A DNA stretch of 64,000 bases from Lineus longissimus (taxonomy: Eukaryota > Nemertea > Pilidiophora > Heteronemertea > Lineidae): NCBI RefSeq assembly GCF_910592395.1, contig NC_088313.1:21158437-21222436 (forward strand), in the 5' to 3' direction. Within the stretch, counting starts at the first letter, position 1. Each line of letters starts with the position of its first letter. The notes under the pieces were generated by a model. It was not told where the DNA came from. It saw nothing but the letters and a program-made list of their open reading frames with translations, and did no database searches. Below are positions 1-10,600 of the stretch, piece after piece. The position numbers and the translations under genes are program-made.

Positions 1-474
1 CACATGCAATATAAGTCCATAATGAGAGTTTTAACTGCCATTCTATCATCCCCGCTTCAAAAAGAAACAGAATTGAGAGCTAGTTTTGTATTGTTGGCCA
101 TCGGGCTTTAACCTTTTTAATAAAGTGCTTTGCAAACTGGGATTTTCATGGCAAAAGTTCAAAGATTGTTCCTGAAAGCCAGCCCCTTTGCCAACCCCTA
201 TATGTCAGATTCATAATGTCAGGATTAGAATCGGCAGACCACATCTCCTCATACACTTCATTAATGAAGCATTACGCAGAATGAAAGCTATGGGATTATC
301 TTGTTAATTCTACAAAAGTTTCTGTGTGGTTCTTACATACAATACATTGTGCATGGGAAGGATTAAATAATTACTTATGGCATTAATGGGTGATTAATTA
401 TTGACAATAAATTTCTAACCGAGAGCTCCTGTAGCCTATGACAGCTCATGATCACATTTAACACTGACACATCA

Positions 475-494
475 CTTAAAGGGAGACTATAGGC
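475..494 (+). repeat. Dispersed short repeat motif
   Basis: The motif cttaaagggagactataggc recurs with one inserted A at 35275-35296. Both sites lie in non-coding DNA and are followed or preceded by weakly similar text (ctcctatcccacag-like). It looks like the end of a dispersed element, but the element boundaries cannot be set. Confidence 0.35.
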
Positions 495-940
495 GAATGA
501 ATTGGGGGAAAGACCCCAGCTGGGCAGGGCCTGTGTCATCGTCAAGGAGAAGAAGCATTGATTGAGCCAATACGAAGCATAGTGCAAGTCACAGGTTAAC
601 CAGAGATTGAAGAAAACTGTAAACTTGGAAATATGCGTGACCATTCTGATCACGGTTTTGCGAAGATGTCACTTTTGCATACTTTTAATGTAGCGTTTTG
701 ACAAGGTTAACCTGTGACAAGACAAAGCATACAGTTTGCCTACACTGCTAGCTAGTGCTGCTAGTATACAACAGGTAAACCTTACCTCTACAGAAAATGA
801 CATTATTATAGAACACTTTACTCGCACAGAGGTTGTTGGTCAAGTTCTTCTATAATAAAGAAACCAATGGCCAACTATTAGCTTATTGGCAGAGGGCTAA
901 AGAGGCAGCCTGGCGGTGGGTAAAGCTGGAAACTTAGCAA

Positions 941-1324
941 ATCTAGTCCCCCACATCCCACAATCACTCAGCGTCTAGTCCCCCACATCCCACAATCACT
1001 CAGCGTCTAGTCCCCCACATCCCACAATCACTCAGTGTCTAGTCCCCCACATCCCACAATCACTCAGCATCTAGTCCCCCACATCCCACAATCACTCAGC
1101 GTCTAGTCCCCCACATCCCACAATCACTCAGCGTCTAGTCCCCCACATCCCACAATCACTCAGCGTCTAGTCCCCCACATCCCACAATCACTCAGCATCT
1201 AGTCCCCCACATCCCACAATCACTCAGCGTCTAGTCCCCCACATCCCACAATCACTCAGCGTCTAGTCCCCCACATCCCACAATCACTCAGCGTCTAGTC
1301 CCCCACATCCCACAATCACTCAGC
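941..1324. repeat. 32-bp tandem repeat, 12 copies
   Basis: Exactly 384 bases made of twelve 32-base units (core tagtcccccacatcccacaa). Units differ mainly at one or two positions at the junction (cagcgtc, cagcatc, cagtgtc). There is no spacer between units. The near identity of copies points to recent expansion. It encodes nothing. Confidence 0.97.
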
Positions 1325-1758
1325 GAGCCAATGGACAGACTCGAAAACCACATTCAGGAGGGAATGTAAACCAATTAATTATGGCACCACTTGGTTTGTG
1401 GGAGGGTAATATAGTGTATACAGTTAGAGCACACGTGCAGGTGTCTTGTCAAGTAAGATAATTAGCTCACTGATTAGTAGTTGTATTACGGATTTATTGA
1501 GTGGATATTTCTCATTGAACTCAATCTTTACCTCCAGGAGAGACCATTCAGCACACAACTTTACAAGGGAAGCTGGTTTTCTACCTTACAGTTTTTACAA
1601 AGAGCATGACCTGATCCAAAGTTGACATAACCAGTGACAGAGCCTTGGCATTGAGAAGCCAGCCTGGGAGACCATGAGTCAAATTATCACTCGGAAAACG
1701 TATCAAACTATGGAAAACACAAACAATGGAACAAGCTAGATTGAAGTATGAAACTTAC

Positions 1759-4700
1759 GTGGAAGATATCCAGTGTATTTGGGGATCATACCATCGTTCT
1801 GGTAGAGTCGTCGACTGTTGTCACCTTCGAATGCTGCACTGTCGGGATAGCTGCAAGAGTAAAACATGGATTGATGATGTGAGATACTGATACAGTTTGA
1901 TTGACATATCACAACAGTTGAAGGTAGGAGACGACACTGGATCAACACAATCTGTCGTCATTGCTGCTTTGGTGGAAACAAGGAGTATCACTCGTCAGTC
2001 AAAGGAAGCAGCAGGTTAGCCGTCTTGCTCAAGCATGCTAGGAGTCCAACCCACGCCCTCCTGTTGATGAGCCCAACACTCCCATGTCACTCATCTCCCT
2101 CGCTGTGGACATACCTTGAATTGATTATAACAGGCTTCTGTAGAATTTCAAAGTGACTTGTGTTTTCATTTTTGAAAGCCTGGAGACTCCTTCCTGTTGT
2201 CCTGTGATAGCGACCGCCAAGACCACATTCAGTCGGCTTTAACTTGGGGATGTAACCTTGGTAACCAGGGATTGGAGGTTCAAGAAATTCTCGTTTGGCC
2301 TCTGGAGGAGTAAGAAGAAGAAATGCTTTGAATTGTATGACACAGTTTCACCGATCTTCAATTGTTCTTCCAATTTGACAGGAAAATCAATAAAACGGCT
2401 TAGTTTTTGGAGTGGGCACCTGACATCGCCGGTTCTTCTGCCTCATTTCAAGCACTATCACTCGGTCTCTGATTGTGCCATTGTCTCTGATTGTGCCACT
2501 GTCTTCAAGTGTTTGATGCAGCCTCTTACCGAGTAGCGTTGATGGCGTTGGATGTGTATCTCGGTAATGATCAAGTTTTTGCTTGATTTCGGGATCAAAG
2601 GCGATTGGCTGCAATCGTGGCTGTGCTGATTTACTCGTGGCAAGATCAGCTTCCTTGCCGTCATTCTGGTTCATGGCGGTCGTGTATTGATCGATGGCCT
2701 GGTCACACATGACTTTATACGTGCCACCATATCTGAAGGGCATTGTGGGAACGTAACCTGGAAGAGAGCATGAACCAAGGTCAAATAGATGTTGTTTATA
2801 ACTCTCATTACAGGGATTTAGTTTTACATGAAGATGATTTTTACATGTGTTTATAGACGGCAATGAAAAAAGAATGGAATAAAGAACCAGGCCCACATTT
2901 TTGTGGAAAACATGCATGGTCCTGATGTAATCACAACAACTCCACCACAATTATATAAGGTTCAATCATTTCACTATTACCCATATTGTATGACACCTGA
3001 CCATGAAGGGAATCTGACAGGTGTTACAAATGCCTTGTTATGTGTTGGGTGTTAAACTGTTTGACACAAGCTTACATGATGCAATGACAGCTATATTTAG
3101 AGAACAGTTTATGAAATACCCATAACCATCAACCAGAATTGGTGTGAGGACAACAGATTACCCAAAACTGGAAATATGTATAATACTGAGTGGTGTGCAA
3201 GAGAAGTTACTTCTGATGAGAACTGTAGTTGGTCTGAGGGTTGTTATTACCTGTGTAACCTGGCACCATGCGACGGACGTATTTGTTATCTCCAGTGGCC
3301 TCGGGGGCTTCATGCAGGATGGGGTGGACATTTCTGGGGCGGACGGGATCAGAGGGTTGGAGGTGGAGGGTTGACTGAAAATGGAATCATTTGGTGTTAA
3401 TTGCTGAATGGGATTCTTCAAGAGATGGTTAATTTAGTGATTTGGTTCTGTTCAATCAATCAATCAGTTCCAGTAGAACAGATGAAGTTGATTTCAAGTC
3501 CTCCATGGATGACAGAAACATGAGCATGTGGAGTGCCTTGCCCATTAAGTGCACTCGTCAGATTATCACAATGACTCAAAGGAAATCCATAACTGACATA
3601 ATCTGTTCCTACCATAATTCAAAAGAAAGCTCAACACTTTTAAGCCAATTTCACTTCTAGTTTTATAGTTTTGAAAAAAACCTAATCCCTGTCAAAATCG
3701 GTTGGATGATTTAGTATAAAGTGCTTAGATTTAGCATGACACATACATACACCAGTGGTAGTGCTCTACAAGCGTGTACTAGCTTTACTAAAGTCAGGGT
3801 ACAAGCAAAGCTTGGGTTATGATACTAGCACAAAACATGGCTTGTGCTTGTCAGATGGAAGACATAAAACAATAGCTAAAGATTATTCACTAAGGACAGT
3901 AGCGGCAGATGTTTCTCTCAAGCCCCGTCCCAGGATATCATGCAATAGGGATTGCTGTGATGGCTCAAAAGCAAGCTTATGTGAATACTACACCACAGTG
4001 GCTCCTGAAACAAAAGGCAAAGAGCAGAGACTTTTCCCTGTCTCACCAACTGAAGGCATCATATGGGTTCCTTTTCAAAGGACACAAACAAAATCCCTTT
4101 ATGAAACTAAAGATCTCAGGATGCACCTTTCAGCATGGCACTAAGCCCCTGCGACCCCTTCAAGCTGAATAATCTGGAAGAGGAGAACTAGTGTTGGATG
4201 TTCAGTAACTACTGCGTTGATTCTATTCTACCTAAGATTAAAAGCTGACAATACAGTAGAACCTCTCTCAGCGGACACCTCTCTATTAAGGACAACTTCT
4301 CTATTAAGGACACTAGTTTTGGTCCCAAATTGGTTATTTCCATTCAATTTGACATCTCTAATCAGGACACCGCTCTATTAAGGACAGCACTCATCAGTCC
4401 AGAGGGTGTCCTTAATAGAGAGGTTCTACTGTATTTAGCATTGCATTGCCTGTAGTATCATCGCTCATCCCATGTGGTAACAACAAAAGCCAAGCAGAGA
4501 TATACATGTAGCAGAAGCAGCTAGGATAACAGAGAGACATACTCTAAACACTTCATGTCTCACTGGTTCTGATGCTGCCGTAGACGGCGTTGAGTATGGA
4601 CGCCGACCCTAAGAAGAGACGACAATAATTATGGTGACACAAGGTTGGACCCGCTACCGACCGTCTAAATGGTAGATACTTCTCATCTGCAGCATAAGGC

Positions 4701-6199
4701 AGCAATACATGCCCACAAAACAAAGGTTTGATGTATTTTGAGGTTGCTACTCGGGCCAAGACAGATATGGCAACCTTTAGCCGGAAGGTGGTTGCTCTTC
4801 CCAAACACTGCTCAAGACCACTTCCATATAACAGGACAGATTCCTTTATTCAATGTGCACTAACAAACCACACACCAAACCCCTGGCAAATGTATGGTTT
4901 TGTGCAGCTTATTTGTTCACTGTGACTAACTAAACATTTCCCTAGGCCTGAAGGAATGACTTAGGCATTCATATTGACTTGAACCATGCATGGAAAGCAC
5001 TGCTGTGCTATCATACAAACAGTCATGCGAACTTTTAATCATGTAAATAATTGTTTTAATCAGGGGTTGCTAATGTTATCAAACAATGTTGCATTGGTAG
5101 GAAGTCAAGTTTGTTCCAAAAAGTCATCCCATCAATGCGAGTTTCAACCAGTATTGCTCAAATTCATAAAATTGACACAGGTTTTCAATAAGGATTATGA
5201 TTCTGAAGCATTTTCCTGTACCTGAGCGAGTTCATGAGTATCCTGTCCATATGTTTTCCCCATTCTGTATTTGATCTGGGGGCAGTAGCCACGGTACCTA
5301 CAAAAAAAGGAAGTCCAAAGTTCAATTTGTGCTTTCAGATGCGAATCACCATTGCATTTATTGATTTAGAACTCAACCTACGTTGATGGTATACCATATG
5401 GGTACGTGCATACATGACTATGATGGCTTCCTCCTTGCCAACCACTCGCATGGAAGTGTCACTTCAAATATCAAGATATCCACGAGTATGACCTCATGTT
5501 ACTCTCACCGGGTGTGGGAATTTTAATCTACAAATCTGACAAATCTTCAGCCAGTGAAAAGATACAAGAATTACATACCTCAAAATCAACTCCGAGATAT
5601 AATATGTCGGCTTTATGACGAATGTGCAGTATGTTGTTTACTTGACAACCAGATCTGACAATGGCGTACTGACACTGACATGTGCCAGTTAGAATCAGAA
5701 CGATGATTGAGCCATTTTTCATTGGAATCATGAAGCATGCAGTATCAAAGAATTCTTTATATAGGCTGGTAAATTGCATTGAAAGCATCGAGATCGTGGA
5801 CAGAGTTAGAGCATACAGGCTGGCTTTGTGGTTAATGACAACTATGATGGTTATGTGGAGTTTGGACTTTTCTCTGATGCATCCCAATCACAGTTACGCC
5901 CCCTATACAGCAATTATTGAAAATACACATTAGTGACAGATATCAGGAATTCTGAGGCGTCCAGCTCTTACTACAAGTCCACTGATTGGGTCCTACTGTC
6001 AGATAGAGTTTCAATTGTAGGCCTGGATAAAGTACCAGAGTTGACAAAAGAGAAGCGTGAGGGTTTCAAAGGTGTTAGCATGCACTCAAAAGGATTGATC
6101 ACACATTTCATACCCAGGCACATGAGTCCCATCTTTCAAACCCGCAAAGGCTCTCCTCTGCTCGAGCGTGGGCCCTCCTCCAAATGCCACAGAAGTCAT
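1759..6199 (-). CDS. FAM166/CIMIP2-like ciliary microtubule inner protein (3' end missing)
   Basis: Exons read on the minus strand: 6199-6114, 5297-5222, 4608-4543, 3374-3251, 2757-2420, 2299-2115 (the acceptor could be two bases earlier) and 1850-1759. The phases join into about 322 codons without a stop. The start is MTSVAFGGG. The protein carries repeated family motifs: HVPGYRGYCPQIKYRMGKTYG near residue 27, MVPGYTGYVPTMPFRYGGTY near 115, IPGYQGYIPKLKPTECGLGG near 240 and MIPKYTGYLP at the end. Known FAM166/CIMIP2 proteins have the same P-G-Y-x-G-Y-x-P units and line the inside of axonemal doublet microtubules, so a role in cilia or sperm flagella is expected. A final exon carrying the last motif is not seen and probably lies left of the window. 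Family call secure; subtype (A, B or C) not assigned. Confidence 0.85.
4252..4433. mobile_element. MITE with CAGTAGAACC terminal inverted repeats, TA flanks
   Basis: The left end TA-CAGTAGAACCTCTCTC and the right end GAGAGGTTCTACTG-TA are inverted copies. Internal text repeats ctctattaaggaca three times, with its complement tgtccttaatagagag at the right end. About 180 bases, no coding capacity. The TA flanks and CAG termini fit a non-autonomous Tc1/mariner/pogo-type DNA transposon. It lies in intron 3 of the CIMIP2-like gene. Confidence 0.88.
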
Positions 6200-6780
6200 G
6201 ATGATTGTCTAGTCTATGGCTCCTCTTGAATGGGGAAACAAAATGAAATGTTGTGGGTCAGAACTTCTCTTGTCACAAAATGTCACTGGTTTTCAATGCA
6301 ATGAAAGACTGTACACAATACCCACAGGCTAGGACACGGTGTTAATGTGTTTAGACCATTTGTACACAGTGATTGTGGTTACTAAGGAGGTTGCCAATGC
6401 ACAATGTCGCCCCCTGTAAGCTGTCAATTCTCTCTGTGACTGTGGTGTATTGGAAATAGGTATGATAACACAATGTATTGTAGATCAATAGCCAATAAGG
6501 TCTGTAGTTCAACCTAGGCCCCAGGTGTACTTTGCAAATTACGACTAGCAATATGTTAGTTTGTTTTCAATGTTATAGAGATTTTATGACAAAAATCCAT
6601 CAAACCTCGAACTTTCACTTTAGAGTTACCAGACCACAAATGCCTTTGTACATTATTTTAACAAATTTGTTGATTGTATTTACAACTGTACCTCCCACCG
6701 AGGTTGATCTATAAATGGCTCGAATGCATGGCTCACCAATCCTGTACAGGGTGAAACAAGATTATATGGGGCTCAAAGTA

Positions 6781-6900
6781 GGCCTATGGACAGTAGGCCT
6801 ATGGACAGTAGGCCTATGGACAGTAGGCCAATGGACAGTAGGCCAATGGACAGTAGGCCAATGGAGAGTAGGCCTATGGACAGTAGGCCTATGGACAGTA
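6781..6900. repeat. 15-bp minisatellite, 8 copies
   Basis: Eight units of ggcctatggacagta, with variants ggccaatggacagta and one ggccaatggagagta, then decaying copies (aaagtaggcctatgg) to about 6970. A 15-base unit keeps frame, so it makes open frames on both strands (GLWTV and PTVHR repeats). These are composition artefacts, not genes. Confidence 0.95.
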
Positions 6901-7091
6901 GGCCGATAGAGCCGAAAGGAGGCTAATGAGACCCAAAGTAGGCCTATGGGGCCTAAAGTAGGCTTAGAGCCCAAAAATGCCCAATGATACCCAGCACGCA
7001 TTGGGGCCTACTTCTTTCAAATATGATCATTTCTAGAGAGCTCTGGACTCTCAACAAACAAATTCAACTCTTTTATAGTCATAAGAATTCT

Positions 7092-7097
7092 TTTATT
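7092..7097 (-). terminator. Candidate poly(A) signal of TOP3B
   Basis: tttatt on the plus strand reads AATAAA on the coding strand, about 590 bases after the TOP3B stop. If used, the 3' UTR would include the minisatellite-free spacer and the MITE at 7542-7678. Confidence 0.35.
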
Positions 7098-7541
7098 ACT
7101 TTGAAATTGATAAGTTCAGTATCAAACTTCATAAAGAAATGTCATGTTCTTCAGTTAAAGTGACTTTGATGTTTTTTAACAAACCTTTAGCAACATCGCT
7201 GCAAGGCTGCAAATGATGTTCATTGGAAAGTGTGCAGGAAACTGTTATTAGAACACTTCTGTCTTTGTGGACTGTCATGCTTCCAGAACCTGCCCTCTAT
7301 ACAGGACACTGCAACTAGACAGTAGGCACGGCAACAGTGAGGTACTCTGCTGCATGTCTTCAACCTTTCACCTCAGTCTTTCAACGTCTTACATACAAAT
7401 ATTCCTGTCACTATTTCATGTAGATTTTTGTCAAATCATTCCGAATTCGATGCTGTTTTGTTCTGAACTTGTGAACTGAGAAATCACTATTTGAAGGTTA
7501 CAAATCATTATCTATTAGCAGTCCATAGAGAGGTGTAATAA

Positions 7542-7678
7542 TACAGTGGAACCATAGCGTCATCCAGCCCCTGGGGAGTCTCAGCAAGGTATGGCAAAAA
7601 AGGCATGTCCGAGGATAAGGTTCCAAGTTTCTATCTTGCCAAACCAGGAGGCGATCATTAAAATGAGGTTCCACTGTA
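7542..7678. mobile_element. MITE with CAGTGGAACC terminal inverted repeats, next to TOP3B stop
   Basis: Ends are TA-CAGTGGAACC at 7542 and GGTTCCACTG-TA at 7678, perfectly inverted. Inner text is non-coding. The element starts seven bases after the TOP3B stop codon (7685-7687 on the minus strand), so it forms the beginning of the 3' UTR. Termini match those of the element at 4252-4433 with A to G at one position. Confidence 0.85.
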
Positions 7679-7684
7679 GCACAT

Positions 7685-10600
7685 CTATCTCCCACGTCCA
7701 CCTCGTCCCCGTCCGCCACGACCCCGTCCACCACGGCCTCTACCCCCACCACCGCCACGTGAACGATTTCCCGACCGTTTCATTTTGGCGTAATGCATCT
7801 CGACGAGAGGTTTGAACACCGCGTCACAGAACATGCAGCCAGTGTGTTCAGTGGCGCCATCGTCTAATGGAGATTTTTCCTGGAATGAAAACAGAAACCA
7901 TCAGAACTGGTCCAGACAAGACAGCAGAGACCTCTTGTATGTACATTCGGCTGAGAGCCAACGCCTAGAGCTGCTTGTAGCAAGACTGCTTACCCGATGA
8001 AAGTCAACAGCGAGCACGCTAGATCCACACTCCTCACAAGTCTCATCCGCGACCAACACCTTGTGCGCGTCCTCGAACACATTGATAACGACGTTGCACC
8101 TGAAACGAGATTGACACCAAATGAGAACTGGAGCAGATCTCCTCCATGGAGGTAACTTTGAGCAGCAAGAAAAGTTTTCAAATCTTAAACCAAACGATAA
8201 AATGATCCAGTGTAATGAGCTGTCACAGAAATGAATTTCTCAGAGCTACAATGTGGTAGTCCTTTCAAAACCCATGGAGATTTGATAAATAAAATGTCAC
8301 TTACTTATTACAAGAGAGTCTCCACTTGGGGGCCGATGTCGGATCGAGAGTGAGGATGCCAAATTCACATTCGACACAGTTAGAGACACCCGTCTGAGCG
8401 AGGGCATGCATACATGTTGGGTGGTTACACTCATTACAGCCCATTCCCTTCCTCATGTCGGCAAACGGTGGATTGTTGAAGCAGTATGGACACAGTGGAT
8501 ATGACTGGAAAGAAAGGCAACAGATAACATGTACTGGAGGTCCAAAACTTTGACAGATCCCACAATTTCTTTTACAGCATTACTGACCTTTATCAGTCTC
8601 AGAACTCCAAAGCCCCTGTGGCCTTACCAAGGTGCAATGCATTGAATTTTACACTGAAAATGACACAACATTGGAAACAAGTCGTTTTAACTGTTTACCC
8701 AAAACGACACATACCTTTCCCTTTGCTCCAGTCGTCCACAACACCAACTCAAAATCATCGAGCGGACACTTGATTTCCTTGTATAACTTGATGTTTCCGT
8801 TCTGTGGCAGATTGTACGTATCATCACAGTTAGCACAGTGGAGACGGCTCGGCTTGGCAGCAATCAGCTTCATATAGCGACGACATTTACCACATCTGAA
8901 AAGACACCATTTTTTCCTGTTTTATTTACAAAGTAACAACCAGCTGGGCTGGGCAAATTAAGTGGCAATAGCACATTTCTATGAGCCTCTTCAGACAACA
9001 AACATTGCCATGAATATACCTTAGATATGTGGAATAGTCATTATCTGACCTGGCATTCATTGGAAAGCTCCTGATGATCATTTTATGATGGTGCCATTTG
9101 TAGACCTACTGACATCACAAACCATTAGAAAGGTTTTAATGAGCACATTCTAATGGAACACCCTGTTCCAAGGTTGATTTTGATCTGTGATTTAACACAT
9201 ATTTTCTCTAACTAGCCGAGTCTTAAACCCACCTTGAAAGTGATTTCCCTGATGCAGCTAGAGGAGAGAAGGTGACCTCAAACAGATCGTCCATCCCGTT
9301 GATATTCTCAACAAAATATTTGAATTTGCGCTGGAAGATATCAATGCCGTGCTGTGTGACGGCCGTGAAGGGCACCTTCCCAAGACAGATGAGATTCAAT
9401 TGTTGTTCTACTGCAGCTCTCATTGTTGGCAGGACGAGCTCGGGATCGATCTGGAGAGAGGAAAACATGGCCTTCATAAGAGATTTGAAGAAGAATAATC
9501 TTTACATTACACAAGCTCTCTCTATCGTGAGGATACTGTTCAGAGGTGAATTTACTGTTTGAGAATAATATTCGAGAGATTGTAACTATTGGTATTACCT
9601 TTTGGTAGCCGTGCACGAGCACGATGCCTAACGGCTGTGGCTTCAGCTTCCTGCCACCAAGGACGCTGACGTAGTTCCGCTCACAGATGTTATTGATGTG
9701 GACGGGGATGCTGGCGTCAGTGCCGATGCCATGTTTCTCCATCAGAGTGATGAGTTCAGATTCTGTCAGGTAGTCTGGCGGTGTTGTCTGCTTCTCAACT
9801 ATTTTCACCTGAAATCCAAACAGTCCAGGTAAGTTTGAGCAGGACTCGAAAGTACCGCCAATGTTGCAACTGGTTACAAGATTGTCTTCTCATCAGTCTC
9901 CAAAAGGTCGGCCTAAGCCTATATTAACGATATATGGCCACAATATTTCCTTGATTTCTTTGAGCTATGGTACAAGGCCACTGTGTAATCAAGTAAGGGT
10001 AAAGGCATGGCTACAGAAATCAGATTGACTGGACAACAGCCAGTGAGAACCCACTGACATCAACTTGAAAACAAAGCATGACACAACATATACAAAAACT
10101 TACATCTTGCATTGGACAGAAATCATCAATTTTGAAGACGGGCATCGTCTCATCCTGAGTAATAGCCTGCCACGGACACACGCCGGTGAATCCTTCCACC
10201 AGGAGGCGCTTACCAGCACAGGAGAAGCGCTCATCACCAATCTCAAATGTGACCGTAGTCAGCATGTAACGGCAGTCTGGGCTGATCTGAAAGGGAGATG
10301 CAAGAGTTTCATCAAAAATTGTCACACATTCACTTGAAACATAAAAAAACGGAAAAACGTCAAACACATTCAAAAAACTAGTTTACCAATAAAAACAAGA
10401 GAAGAAAAAACCTATCCTTTTTTTATAAGAAAGTCACCAAAAACTACATTTTTTTCAGTTATACAGCAAATACTTACAGTAGCAATGAAATGCCTTGTGA
10501 TGAAGTTATACAACTTGAACCCATCATGACCAAGCTCTGCCTCAGTTGCACACTTCATGGGCGTGATAGGAGGATGGTCACCAGCGTCATGTCCCTTTCT

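Larger units (their letters stand above)
1..1758. other. Non-coding stretch downstream of, or inside, the last intron of the CIMIP2-like gene
   Basis: No exon could be supported here. The CIMIP2-like gene on the minus strand still needs a terminal exon, normally coding for a K-F-x-F-G-x-T-F-G type motif. I did not find one, so the gene probably continues past the left edge. The stretch holds a 32-bp tandem array (941-1324) and a short dispersed motif at 475-494. Confidence 0.5.
6200..7541. other. Intergenic region between TOP3B 3' end and the CIMIP2-like promoter
   Basis: Contains the 15-bp minisatellite at 6781-6900 and, for TOP3B, a possible minus-strand poly(A) signal (tttatt) at 7092-7097. 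Several short open frames in both strands have no recognisable product. Confidence 0.5.

Noticed and set aside
941-1324. CRISPR array
   Set aside because: Repeats are directly contiguous with no unique spacers, and the window is clearly eukaryotic.
2387-2950. 187-residue single-exon protein on the minus strand
   Set aside because: Only the part 2757-2420 is an exon; the flanks are intron, as shown by splice sites and phase.
3755-4144. 129-residue open frame on the plus strand
   Set aside because: It lies in an intron of the CIMIP2-like gene on the other strand, matches no family I recognise and has no splice or promoter support.
6715-7001. Pentapeptide-repeat proteins on both strands
   Set aside because: Both arise from the 15-bp minisatellite, whose unit length keeps any frame open.
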